DNA from: a virus
IMG/VR virus record: IMGVR_UViG_3300042887_005843
Coordinates: 1-31,349 of that record
DNA length: 31,349 nt
Direction: 5' to 3' (one strand)
Made by a program: the position numbers and the translations under genes. Shown one piece after another: positions 1 through 6,960 of the stretch. The first letter of the stretch is position 1, and the number at the start of each line of letters is the position of its first letter. Under the pieces are notes generated by a model. That model was given only the letters and a program-made list of their open reading frames with translations. It made no database searches and was not told the origin of the DNA.

Positions 1-108
1 GACAGTGAAATGAATCTTTCTAAAAAAGATGGAAATATTGATCTCTTAAATTGGCAGGGTGGCAATGAAGGAAACGATGGAGTTCCTGTGTTGAGAAAGG
101 GGATTTGA
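1..108 (+). CDS. 3' end of an unidentified gene (partial)
   Basis: An open frame runs from base 1 to a TGA at 106-108 and ends in the residues VPVLRKGI. Only 35 residues are visible, so no family can be assigned. The next gene starts two bases after this stop (ATG at 110), so the two are probably cotranscribed. The sequence GAAAGGGG just before this stop can serve as the ribosome binding site of the next gene. Confidence 0.55.
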   Translation, partial: DSEMNLSKKDGNIDLLNWQGGNEGNDGVPVLRKGI

Positions 109-109
109 T

Positions 110-394
110 ATGAATCAGCGTGATAAGGATCAGAAGAAAAAAGCTCGTGAGTCTGCTGTTAGGAAAAAAGTATTGGCAAGAAGAGAAGAAATCAGAACAC
201 AAAGAAAAGAAGAGGATCGATTGGAAAAGGAATTTGAAGCCAAAGAGCTTAAGAATCTTAGTTCTGATGAAATCAAGGAAAGACTAGAACAAAATTATAA
301 GATCTTGCAAGGTCTTTATGAAGAGATTCAAAAAAAGCAAGATCAAATTCAGGAAGAAGTTAAGCCTGTTGAAGAAGAAAAACCCTCTGATTGA
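110..394 (+). CDS. Small charged helical protein, unknown function
   Basis: This 94-residue protein is made almost entirely of Lys, Arg, Glu, Asp and Gln with few aromatic residues. It begins strongly basic (MNQRDKDQKKKARE) and becomes acidic towards its end (EEVKPVEEEKPSD). The middle and C-terminal part (about residues 45-80) has heptad-like spacing of Leu and Ile and is probably a coiled coil. It has no signal peptide or membrane segment. It lies directly upstream of the gp32 gene, where T4 keeps the small genes 33 and 59, but I see no specific similarity to either. It is separated from gp32 by a promoter and a hairpin. Function unknown. Confidence 0.75.
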   Translation: MNQRDKDQKKKARESAVRKKVLARREEIRTQRKEEDRLEKEFEAKELKNLSSDEIKERLEQNYKILQGLYEEIQKKQDQIQEEVKPVEEEKPSD

Positions 395-395
395 T

Positions 396-424
396 TTGAC
401 TTAATAACGATTTAATACTATGTT
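396..424 (+). promoter_or_regulatory. Sigma70-like promoter for the gp32 operon
   Basis: TTGACT (396-401) and TATGTT (419-424) are separated by 17 bases, close to the bacterial sigma70 consensus. The predicted start, near 431, falls inside the inverted repeat at 429-454. This promoter would drive gp32 and the two small genes after it, up to the terminator at 1881. Confidence 0.55.
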
Positions 425-428
425 AAAA

Positions 429-454
429 CGATAATTCGCCTGTGCGAATTATCG
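429..454 (+). promoter_or_regulatory. Perfect inverted repeat at the gp32 transcription start
   Basis: An 11-base arm (429-439) pairs perfectly with 444-454 around a CTGT loop. It begins five bases after the -10 element. It could be a 5'-terminal stem-loop that stabilises the gp32 mRNA, an operator palindrome, or a terminator for the upstream genes. T-rich runs follow at 460-464 and 472-478 but not directly after the stem, so a terminator role is less convincing. Confidence 0.5.
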
Positions 455-480
455 AGCAGTTTTTAAGCAGTCTTTTTTAA

Positions 481-502
481 ATCCGCCTTTGGTGGATGGG
501 AG
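481..502 (+). promoter_or_regulatory. Hairpin abutting the gp32 ribosome binding site
   Basis: Bases 481-487 pair with 491-497 (seven pairs, one G-U) around a TTT loop. The hairpin ends directly before the Shine-Dalgarno GGGAG at 498-502, which lies five bases ahead of the ATG at 508. This spacing fixes the start at 508 and not at the in-frame ATG at 496, which lies inside the hairpin. T4 gp32 represses its own translation by binding its leader, so this could be a comparable operator. That role is inferred from position only. Confidence 0.4.
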
Positions 503-507
503 TTTGT

Positions 508-1446
508 ATGTCTACAGAAGATTTAGGTTTTGATTCACTTGATGATAAGCAATTTACCGCAGAGGTAAATCGTCTTAACAAGGAAGTTGGAGGAATGGAC
601 AATTATGTCCGTCTTCCAGAAAAAGATGGTTTCGTTGCTCTACGGTTTTTGCCAAAGCTTAAAAACAAACCATTTTATTTAGCATGTCGTGTACATCGTT
701 TGGGAGTATATCCAAACAGCAAAACAGTGTTTTGCACACGCAAATTAATTTCAACGCCCCGTGGCGACCGTTGGCTCGCAACATCCCCGGACAACGATTG
801 CCCTATTTGCATTAAGTACAATGCACTTTGGGAACAGACCAAAAAGATGACTAACAAAAATGAAATCGAGAAGGTTCAATCTCTTGCTCGTAGCATTAAG
901 CCAGCCGAACGCTATTACTACAATGTAATCGTGCGTTCACAAGTAAACACAAAGACCAAAACACTTGAAACAAATGTTGGTCCAAAAGTTTATTCGTGCC
1001 CTAAACAGGTGCATGAAATTGTAGTGCAATCAATTACTGGATCAGAAATTTCTGGTCGCAGGAAACTTGGTGATATTGCACATCCAGTTACTGGGCGTGA
1101 TTTCAGGCTTGTCAAACAAATCAAGGGTGGTGCCTATCCTGATTATGGGCAGTCTGCTTTTGAGGATATCAGCATTCTTGGCACAGATGAACAGATCAGA
1201 AGCTGGGTGAAAAGTTATCATGATTTGGAAGCGATTCCAGTAATGCTTCCTATTGAAGAAATTCGTAAGATCTTGTCCAGCTTCCTTGATGGTGATGTCC
1301 AGCAGCCAAAAGCTGCTACTTCTACTGTGTCGGCAAGCACATCAAAGCCTTCTTCCGAAAAGGTTGAAAGCAAGATGGCAGAGGACATCGAAGGAGTTCT
1401 TGATAGTGATTGGGACACAGCTCTCAAGAACATTGGGGTTCAGTAA
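508..1446 (+). CDS. 32: T4 gp32-like single-stranded DNA-binding protein
   Basis: The 312-residue protein should coat single-stranded DNA during replication and recombination and assist the recombinase encoded downstream. The key evidence is the zinc site: His63-x12-Cys76 followed by Cys98-x2-Cys101 (CPIC). T4 gp32 has the same H-x12-C ... C-x2-C ligand order, with a shorter middle spacer. The N-terminal region is basic and aromatic (VALRFLPKLKNKPFYL). A Ser/Thr/Lys-rich linker at about residues 265-290 leads to an acidic tail (EDIEGVLDSDWD), matching the acidic C-terminal arm that recruits partner proteins in the family. Its length is close to T4 gp32 (301). The start at 508 is chosen over 496 because GGGAG lies five bases upstream. 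It has its own promoter and a possible translational operator. Confidence 0.9.
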   Translation: MSTEDLGFDSLDDKQFTAEVNRLNKEVGGMDNYVRLPEKDGFVALRFLPKLKNKPFYLACRVHRLGVYPNSKTVFCTRKLISTPRGDRWLATSPDNDCPICIKYNALWEQTKKMTNKNEIEKVQSLARSIKPAERYYYNVIVRSQVNTKTKTLETNVGPKVYSCPKQVHEIVVQSITGSEISGRRKLGDIAHPVTGRDFRLVKQIKGGAYPDYGQSAFEDISILGTDEQIRSWVKSYHDLEAIPVMLPIEEIRKILSSFLDGDVQQPKAATSTVSASTSKPSSEKVESKMAEDIEGVLDSDWDTALKNIGVQ

Positions 1447-1466
1447 TAAATAACTGTGGAGGTATT

Positions 1467-1637
1467 ATGAAAATCATTACTATTATTTTGGCAACTTTAT
1501 TATTTGTAAGTACTTTAGGTTGCCAAACTTCTTTTACAAGCACTTGTTGTGACATATGCAAAGTAAAATCTTGCAATTGTCATGGAAAAGCAAACAATTG
1601 TGTTTGCCATGAGGAGAATTGTGTATGTCAGCGTTAA
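1467..1637 (+). CDS. Small exported Cys-rich protein, possible lipoprotein
   Basis: A 56-residue protein starting at ATG 1467 with an excellent GGAGG at 1458-1462. Residues 1-18 form a short basic start and hydrophobic segment (ITIILATLLFVSTLG) followed by Cys19. This resembles a bacterial lipoprotein signal, although Thr-Leu-Gly before the Cys is not the classic lipobox. The mature part carries ten cysteines in 38 residues, including CC and several C-x-C pairs with two His. That is a metal-binding or disulfide-rich pattern of metallothionein type, not a named family. It sits between gp32 and another small exported-type gene whose start overlaps its last 13 bases, so the two are probably translated together. 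Confidence 0.75.
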   Translation: MKIITIILATLLFVSTLGCQTSFTSTCCDICKVKSCNCHGKANNCVCHEENCVCQR

Positions 1638-1858
1638 CTTTCTTTGCATCATTTTTGATTATGATGCAATCTGGAACGAATTGCCCGACATGACCATCTG
1701 CTTCTTCTAGTACTAGCCGGTCGGCGAGTACTAGAAGCTACCAGACTCAGCGACCAACATACAGACCTGCACAGTATGCTGGTAATGCTACAAGTCAAAA
1801 ACGTGTGGCGACAAGACCGCAGTATCAGCCTCAGAAAAGGGTGATTAGAACAAGATAA
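1625..1858 (+). CDS. Small protein with in-frame TGA in a Cys-x-x-TGA motif; selenoprotein candidate or nonsense-interrupted gene
   Basis: Starting at ATG 1625, with GAGGAG at 1611-1616 eight bases upstream, the frame codes for a hydrophobic N-terminus (MSALTFFASFLIMMQSG) and Asn-Cys-Pro-Thr, then meets TGA at 1691-1693. Without a frame change it continues for 54 more codons as a Ser-, then Arg/Gln/Pro/Tyr-rich tail to TAA at 1856-1858, just before a terminator. The Ser/Arg/Gln composition and uninterrupted frame suggest that the downstream part is or recently was coding. If TGA is decoded as selenocysteine, the motif is C-P-T-U, a CxxC-like redox motif. A hairpin with a GGTC apical loop lies 25 bases after the TGA (separate entry). 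Other genes here use TGA as stop, so global recoding is excluded. Alternatives are a TGC-to-TGA mutation, a sequencing error, or a genuine 22-residue peptide. Confidence 0.45.
1704..1737 (+). other. SECIS-like stem-loop downstream of in-frame TGA
   Basis: Bases 1704-1714 pair perfectly with 1727-1737 (11 pairs). Above an A-G mismatch (1715, 1726) lie three pairs (GCC/GGC) capped by the tetraloop GGTC at 1719-1722. The apical loop begins 25 bases after the TGA. The E. coli fdhF SECIS also has a GGUC loop on three base pairs above a bulge. Here the irregularity is an A-G mismatch and not the bulged U. There is no T-run, so it is not an intrinsic terminator. Confidence 0.4.
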
Positions 1859-1880
1859 AGACCAGACCTGTTAATTTTCA

Positions 1881-1914
1881 AAAGTGCTCGCTTTTTGCGG
1901 GCACTTTTTTTTTT
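1881..1914 (+). terminator. Rho-independent terminator after the gp32 operon
   Basis: Bases 1881-1891 pair with 1897-1907 (11 pairs, one G-T) around a TTTTT loop, and a run of T continues to 1914. This is a textbook intrinsic terminator. It separates the gp32 transcript from uvsX. Confidence 0.9.
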
Positions 1915-1977
1915 ATACACTCTTTTAATTTGGGTTAAGCAATAAATCCGGCATCCAATGACAAAAGGAATTTAATC

Positions 1978-3177
1978 ATGGCGAAGTCTAAAAAAGATGG
2001 TTTTGACGATATTTTTACTCAAATGGCGCAAGACACTGGCGCACAAGTAGTTGCAAATCTGGACGTTGCAAAATATTTTATTGATACTGGTAATCTTGCT
2101 ATTAATTATTGTTGCTCAGGCAAGTTTATCAAAGGTGGAATTCCCGGTGGAAGATTAACCGAAATTTATGGTCCTAGTGCATCAAGCAAAAGTTTGATTG
2201 GCAGTAACGTCCTTGCAGGCGTTCAAAAACTTGGAGGCATCGGTATCATTCTTGATACTGAGAATGCGATTAATGGTCAGTTCATGCAACAAGCTACCAA
2301 ATGCGATATCAACAAAGTAATCAGATATACTCCTGTTACTTTAGAGGATTGTTTCGGAACAATTTATAGAGCTATTGATTATATTCGTAGGAAAAGAAAA
2401 ATCGAAGTTCCGATGGTTATTGTTTATGATTCCATTTCTGTATCACCAAGTGCTAGGGAATTGAGAGAGACTCAACTTCCAGAAGGTTATTCCAAGGCTG
2501 ATTTCAAGAGAATAGTAGGATCTAATGAACAGCCGGGAGAAAGAGCTAAGATTTGTTCTAAGGAACTAAGAAAGCTTAATACTGAGATGGAACAAAACGA
2601 TGTTACCGTTGTTGTTTTGAATCAAATTAGAGATAAAATTGGCGTTATGTATGGAAGCCCAGAAACCACAGCTGCTGGTGGTCAAGGATTGCCTTTTTAT
2701 GCGTCTTTGAGAATTAGATCACAGACTCAAAAGAAGATTGAAACCAAGATTGTTGGTTCTCAAAAGAAAAAGATTATGGGAATTAATATTAAAATTCAAA
2801 ATAAGAAGAACAGGTCTTATCGTCCATTTGTTGAAGTTGATAATATTCCTTTGTATTTTGACAAAGGAATCAATCCACTTGGTGGATGCTTGGGTGCTTT
2901 GATTGACGCAAACAAGATTACGCCTCAAGGTGCTGGTAAGTTTTTGATTAATTCAAGCCTTACTAATGGTGAAGAGGTTTCGTTTAGGTCTTCTATGGAA
3001 AGAAATGATATTCCTTTGGAGATTGCATATAAATATCCAGGATTATTTGATGCAGAATCCGAGCTTGAAATCAGAAGTTATTTAGATCCTCATCTTGACG
3101 CAATCAATTATGTTTGCGATGGTGAAATCTCAGATGTTGGCGAAGATGAAAGTGAAATCGACGATCTTTTAGCTTGA
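1978..3177 (+). CDS. uvsX: UvsX-like RecA-family recombinase
   Basis: The 399-residue ATPase should form filaments on single-stranded DNA and catalyse strand exchange for recombination-dependent replication, working with the gp32 homologue upstream. Walker A is GPSASSKS at residues 65-72. The canonical Gly before Lys is replaced by Ser, similar to the GPSKSFKS of T4 UvsX. A RecA-like DTENA segment with the likely catalytic Glu95 follows, then Walker B (VIVYDS, about 147-152) and a glycine-rich loop-2 region leading into FYASLRIR, as in RecA proteins. The C-terminal tail is acidic and ends DDLLA. Length matches T4 UvsX (391). AAAGGAA precedes the ATG. The gene follows a terminator and leads into a run of small unknown genes, the next starting eight bases after its stop. 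Confidence 0.93.
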   Translation: MAKSKKDGFDDIFTQMAQDTGAQVVANLDVAKYFIDTGNLAINYCCSGKFIKGGIPGGRLTEIYGPSASSKSLIGSNVLAGVQKLGGIGIILDTENAINGQFMQQATKCDINKVIRYTPVTLEDCFGTIYRAIDYIRRKRKIEVPMVIVYDSISVSPSARELRETQLPEGYSKADFKRIVGSNEQPGERAKICSKELRKLNTEMEQNDVTVVVLNQIRDKIGVMYGSPETTAAGGQGLPFYASLRIRSQTQKKIETKIVGSQKKKIMGINIKIQNKKNRSYRPFVEVDNIPLYFDKGINPLGGCLGALIDANKITPQGAGKFLINSSLTNGEEVSFRSSMERNDIPLEIAYKYPGLFDAESELEIRSYLDPHLDAINYVCDGEISDVGEDESEIDDLLA

Positions 3178-3185
3178 GGTGAATC

Positions 3186-3659
3186 ATGAAAACTTGCTTA
3201 TTATTGACAAGTCCAGATGGTAAACAGATGCCTACCAACCAGTCAAATTATGATTTGCTGGTTGAGTTTATTGATTATTTCAAATTAACAACTCAATTTG
3301 TTAAGCTTGAAGATGAAAGCAAAATGCTGGACATTCCACAAATTGCCAGCATATTTTGTGATAGCAATTATCATTCAAATGTGGAATTTATTTCCAAGTC
3401 ATCAGCTAACACATGTCCCGTTCCACAAGAAAGTGGTAATTCATCAAATTATATTCGCAAGAAAATTAAAGATCAGTTTATAAAAAACAGGATTATTACG
3501 TTTAAAGAAATTTGTAAAATGTTTGAGTCTCTTAATTATTCTTTGGCAGCGTTAAATAATCACTTTAAGATTGTTCGACAAGATCTTGTTGCAGGAGGAT
3601 GGATTGTCAACAAGATCAAGAACGGTCTATATCAGCTAGAAAAAGTAAATGGTGATTAA
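3186..3659 (+). CDS. Unknown protein with possible C-terminal winged-helix region
   Basis: The 157-residue protein has no family I recognise. GAGGTGA ahead of the ATG supports the start. The first 75 residues are mixed, with no signal peptide. The last 70 residues (from NYIRKKIKDQFIKN) are basic and helical and end in a GGWIVNKIKNGLYQL segment that resembles the wing of a winged-helix DNA-binding fold. That resemblance is weak. It follows uvsX closely, and its stop overlaps the start of the next gene by one base, so it is probably cotranscribed with both. Confidence 0.75.
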   Translation: MKTCLLLTSPDGKQMPTNQSNYDLLVEFIDYFKLTTQFVKLEDESKMLDIPQIASIFCDSNYHSNVEFISKSSANTCPVPQESGNSSNYIRKKIKDQFIKNRIITFKEICKMFESLNYSLAALNNHFKIVRQDLVAGGWIVNKIKNGLYQLEKVNGD

Positions 3660-4108
3660 TGAACAGATTAGAAAATGTTGTTGACGCTGCCAAGCAAGCC
3701 GATTTAATGAGCAGCATTTTGGAACCTTATAGTTTTCCAAAATTTGATGCTAGTGTTGAACATGCTTTAACGCCATACAAAGTATGGCGTTTTCCACTGG
3801 ATGGCTATGATATAATTGTATATTTTACCAAATCAGGTGGTAAAGATTGCAAAATATCATCATTACAAGTATGGTCTGAAGATTTCTTAATTTTACCATT
3901 TAATGTTTCTGTTAAAGTTGCTAAAATCTTTTTGAAAGAAAAAAATTTAAGTTTGTTTCTTTTGAAGAATTATGACAAACTTTTGTATTGTTGGACTAAG
4001 ATGACTACATTAGATGGAGAATTGTTAAAGCCAATTGACGAATCGGTGCTAGAGAAAACATATGGAGACTTTTCTTACTTTTTAATAAAAGAAGAATTTT
4101 CTTTTTGA
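3659..4108 (+). CDS. Conserved-looking protein of unknown function
   Basis: A 149-residue protein whose ATG shares a base with the preceding TAA, implying translational coupling. It is a soluble alpha/beta-type sequence with no signal peptide, Cys cluster or recognisable motif. It contains repeated aromatic and Lys-rich stretches (YDIIVYFTKSGGKDCKI, LLKNYDKLLYCW). Its position after uvsX suggests a link with replication or recombination, but nothing in the sequence shows this. Function unknown. Confidence 0.75.
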   Translation: MNRLENVVDAAKQADLMSSILEPYSFPKFDASVEHALTPYKVWRFPLDGYDIIVYFTKSGGKDCKISSLQVWSEDFLILPFNVSVKVAKIFLKEKNLSLFLLKNYDKLLYCWTKMTTLDGELLKPIDESVLEKTYGDFSYFLIKEEFSF

Positions 4109-4159
4109 TTCTGATCTAAATACTGTTGGGGCACAGGACTTACATCTTGTGAAATAAAA

Positions 4160-4480
4160 ATGAGCAATCCCGTTAGTAAAGTCCAGAACAAGAGAATACA
4201 ATCTTCGATAATTAAACATCTTGAAAAATATGGCACAATACAAATTAATCTTCCAGATGATAATTTGCTTGAAATAGGTGTTTTAGAAGAAGACGATCAG
4301 GGAAATTTGAAAAGAGGCGAATCTTATTGTTATGTTATCGTAAAAAATGAAATGAGAGCAACAGTAATAGACAAGTATAATTTAGGTATAAGATTTTCAG
4401 CAGATGAAAACCTTATTGTAATGGATGATAAATTTGTAGATTCTGATGGAAAAAATGTTAAAACAATTAATGTTGCTTGA
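4160..4480 (+). CDS. Small acidic protein of unknown function
   Basis: A 106-residue soluble protein. The first 25 residues are basic and helical and the rest looks beta-rich and acidic (EIGVLEEDDQGN, FSADENLIVMDDKFVDSDG). There are no motifs, signal peptide or membrane segments. The ribosome binding site is weak. It is the third of four small plus-strand genes after uvsX. Confidence 0.7.
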   Translation: MSNPVSKVQNKRIQSSIIKHLEKYGTIQINLPDDNLLEIGVLEEDDQGNLKRGESYCYVIVKNEMRATVIDKYNLGIRFSADENLIVMDDKFVDSDGKNVKTINVA

Positions 4481-4531
4481 TTTTTAACACTAATTTAAAA
4501 TGTTACAACTTTTTGGCTCTGGACTAAAACA

Positions 4532-4807
4532 ATGAAAAAGAGCGAATCTTACAGTACACAAGTACTTCTTACAAGTGTAAACAACAAGCTTCTTGAATTC
4601 TTGTACACAAGATTCAAGTATCGATATCAGGACGATTTGGCTCAAGCATTTTCGGCTATTTCTTCCGAAAAACTGCTTGAACCTATTCATGATTCTCTAA
4701 ACTGTTCGGAAGATAGCAGTAGTTTTCATTATAGAGTAGAGTGCTTGGCACAAGCTTTATCAAATGAATTTAACAAGAGAAATTTGGATGAATATGGGTT
4801 GTCTTAA
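4532..4807 (+). CDS. Small helical protein of unknown function
   Basis: A 91-residue protein predicted to be mainly helical from its Leu/Ala/Phe spacing (LLEFLYTRFKYRYQDDLAQA). It has one Cys in each half and no motif I recognise. The ribosome binding site is poor. It is the last gene before the hairpin at 4857-4893 and therefore probably ends the uvsX transcript. Confidence 0.65.
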   Translation: MKKSESYSTQVLLTSVNNKLLEFLYTRFKYRYQDDLAQAFSAISSEKLLEPIHDSLNCSEDSSSFHYRVECLAQALSNEFNKRNLDEYGLS

Positions 4808-4812
4808 GTTCT

Positions 4813-4829
4813 AAAGGGGGTGATTCCAG
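4813..4829 (+). other. Extended Shine-Dalgarno-like sequence without a gene
   Basis: AAAGGGGGTGATTCCAG closely matches the complement of the 16S rRNA 3' end (AAAGGAGGTGATCCAG) apart from one substitution and one inserted T. No start codon in reach opens a frame of more than about eight codons. It may be a gene remnant, a ribosome-binding decoy or chance. Confidence 0.35.
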
Positions 4830-4856
4830 ACCGATAACCCAAATTTGTCAAAACAC

Positions 4857-4900
4857 TATGCGAACCTATGATTTAAACACATAGGTTCGCATAAAATTTT
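4857..4900 (+). terminator. Long perfect hairpin, probable terminator of the uvsX block
   Basis: Fourteen bases (4857-4870) pair perfectly with 4880-4893 around a nine-base loop, followed by AAATTTT. The T-run is short (4897-4900), so efficiency is uncertain. The hairpin lies between the last small gene and the helicase promoter, as expected for a terminator. Confidence 0.65.
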
Positions 4901-4905
4901 AATCC

Positions 4906-4933
4906 TTGAATTAATATAAAAAACGATTATGAT
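4906..4933 (+). promoter_or_regulatory. Sigma70-like promoter of the helicase gene
   Basis: TTGAAT (4906-4911) and TATGAT (4928-4933) are 16 bases apart. The gene begins 45 bases downstream. The predicted start, near 4940, lies within the inverted repeat at 4935-4960. Confidence 0.6.
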
Positions 4934-4934
4934 C

Positions 4935-4960
4935 AATCTCTTCTACCAACAGAAGAGATT
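4935..4960 (+). promoter_or_regulatory. Perfect inverted repeat at the helicase transcription start
   Basis: Ten bases (4935-4944) pair with 4951-4960 around an ACCAAC loop, starting two bases after the -10 element. It is followed by the likely ribosome binding site AGAGAAG (4964-4970). It is an operator or 5'-end stem-loop candidate, arranged like the one ahead of gp32. Confidence 0.5.
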
Positions 4961-4977
4961 CACAGAGAAGCTAAATT

Positions 4978-6960
4978 ATGGAAATTGTAGAAATTACTGA
5001 TGCTAATCCAATAAACACAAATACATACTCTCCGCTAAAATACGATAAGTTTGAAGAATTCAATCCAGTACAAAGCTCAGTTCTCCCATTTGCAGACAAA
5101 GATAACAATTGCGTTATATCAGCTGCCACAAGTTCTGGAAAAACCGTAATTGCTGAATTTTTTATTACGCAATCTTGCTTACAACTTAATAAAAAAGCTA
5201 TCTATGTATGCCCTCTAAAAGCACTAGCTAGCGAAAAATATAGTGAATGGAAAGATTCATCTCATGAATATTCATTGAAAAATATTGGTTATTTTACAGA
5301 AGGCGGAAAATCAAAAAATGATGATTTTGATATTGGAATATTCACAATAGAAGGACTTTGCCATAAGTTAATTACAAAAACAGAAATATTCAAAGATGTG
5401 GATGTTATTGTAATTGATGAAGCGCATTTGCTTGGAGCAGAGAACAGAGGACACTTCCTTGAATTCGCTTTAATGTATATCACGAAAATATGCCCTTGCA
5501 GAATTGTTTTTTTATCTGGAACTCTTGCAAACGGAAAAGAATTAGCTCAATGGTTGTGTAATTTAAACAAAAAACAAACTATTTATCTCAAAAGCACTTA
5601 CAGACCAGTACCTTTAAATATACATTACAGAAAATACGAAGAATCCGACTATGATGATGGATTGCCGTCTGAATTGGTTGAATCAACTTTAAGTCTTGTC
5701 AAAAAACATCCTAATGATAAATTTCTTGTATTCGTACACAGTAAAGCAACAGGTAAAAAACTAAAACAATTATTCTTAAAATCAGGACATACAAGTGATT
5801 TTCATTGTGCAGATCTTAAATCAATTGAAAGAAATAAAATAGAGAAACAGTTTAAGAACGGTGACCTCAGAATACTTGTTGCAACAAGTACTCTTGCAGC
5901 AGGGGTAAATTTGCCTGCTAGGCGTGTTATTGTGTTTGGGGTAACCAGAGGCAAGCAATTCGTAGATAAGGCTGAGATAGGCCAAATGATGGGCCGTGCA
6001 GGCAGGAAAGGTATAGATACAGAAGGCGATGTCTACATCTTCATTCCAGAAAGCAAAAAATTCTATGCTTCAGAACTAAAGAAGATTGATCCAATCAAAT
6101 CTTCTTTACTTGAAATTGACAAAAGAGACGAATATCCAAATTTAGCTTTTTATATACTTTCTTTAATATTTAGCAAAAACTATAACACAGATGAAAAATT
6201 GATTGATATTATCAAAACATCATTTGCCTGTGAGCGTGGAATGATTCATATTGATAAAATTAATAAAACTATTGCTAGATTAATATCTTTTAAGTTTATA
6301 GAAAAAAATGATAATGTTTACAATATTACTAAAATTGGATCTTTATCATGTTATTATTTTATTGATCCTTATGATTTGTTTTCTTATCAAATGAATTTTT
6401 ATGGATTAATAAAAAACAATATGTTGAAAGATAGTTTAGTTTCCTACGCTCTAGCAAACATACCATCAAAGAATTCAACATATATTTCTTCTGAAGAGGC
6501 TAGTTTTTGTTTTAATTATAAAAGTAGGTTGCAGGAACTTCTAAAAGATAAGTTTTATGAATCAGCTTGTATTAAATATGGATTTTCGTATTGGTGTTTG
6601 ATGCATGGAAATAATTTGGGTCCATTGGCTTATTTGAAAGAACCATTACAAAATGATATTGGTAGAATCACATCATGTTTAGCTATGATGTCTAAAATTT
6701 GTGGATGGAACAATTCAGACTTCTTTTATAATCTTTCAAAGAGACTGATATACGGTGTTCGTGTTGAATTGTTGGGATTAGTTGAAATTAAGAATATTGG
6801 TAAAATTAGAGCTGAAAAATTATACAGTAGTGGGTTTAAAAATAAACAAGATGTCATGAATAATTTAGAAAAAGCTAGTAAAGCTGTGGGTCTTACAGTT
6901 GATGTCTTAAGGGTTTCTTGTCTTCTGGACCAAAAAAGCCAACAGGATATTCAATCTTGA
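4978..6960 (+). CDS. Ski2/Hel308-like superfamily 2 helicase
   Basis: This 660-residue ATP-dependent helicase probably unwinds branched or forked DNA during replication or repair. The SF2 motifs are present in order: Q-motif-like FNPVQ (28-32), motif I ATSSGKT (50-56), Ia CPLKALA (78-84), motif II DEAH (147-150), motif III SGT (180-182), motif V ATSTLAAGVNLPAR (302-315) and motif VI GQMMGRAGRKG (335-345). AGVNLPAR and MMGRAGRKG are hallmarks of the Ski2/Hel308 branch. The C-terminal VEIKNIGKIRAEKLYSSGF reads as a helix-hairpin-helix DNA-binding element as in Hel308. It has its own promoter. Its last 68 bases overlap a minus-strand gene. An RNA helicase role cannot be excluded. Confidence 0.85.
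   Translation: MEIVEITDANPINTNTYSPLKYDKFEEFNPVQSSVLPFADKDNNCVISAATSSGKTVIAEFFITQSCLQLNKKAIYVCPLKALASEKYSEWKDSSHEYSLKNIGYFTEGGKSKNDDFDIGIFTIEGLCHKLITKTEIFKDVDVIVIDEAHLLGAENRGHFLEFALMYITKICPCRIVFLSGTLANGKELAQWLCNLNKKQTIYLKSTYRPVPLNIHYRKYEESDYDDGLPSELVESTLSLVKKHPNDKFLVFVHSKATGKKLKQLFLKSGHTSDFHCADLKSIERNKIEKQFKNGDLRILVATSTLAAGVNLPARRVIVFGVTRGKQFVDKAEIGQMMGRAGRKGIDTEGDVYIFIPESKKFYASELKKIDPIKSSLLEIDKRDEYPNLAFYILSLIFSKNYNTDEKLIDIIKTSFACERGMIHIDKINKTIARLISFKFIEKNDNVYNITKIGSLSCYYFIDPYDLFSYQMNFYGLIKNNMLKDSLVSYALANIPSKNSTYISSEEASFCFNYKSRLQELLKDKFYESACIKYGFSYWCLMHGNNLGPLAYLKEPLQNDIGRITSCLAMMSKICGWNNSDFFYNLSKRLIYGVRVELLGLVEIKNIGKIRAEKLYSSGFKNKQDVMNNLEKASKAVGLTVDVLRVSCLLDQKSQQDIQS

Noticed and set aside
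1704-1737. Reading this hairpin as an intrinsic terminator
   Set aside because: No T-run follows, and a proper terminator lies at 1881-1914.
4935-4960. Reading the inverted repeat before the helicase as a terminator
   Set aside because: It starts two bases after a good -10 element and has no T-run, so a start-site element is the better reading.
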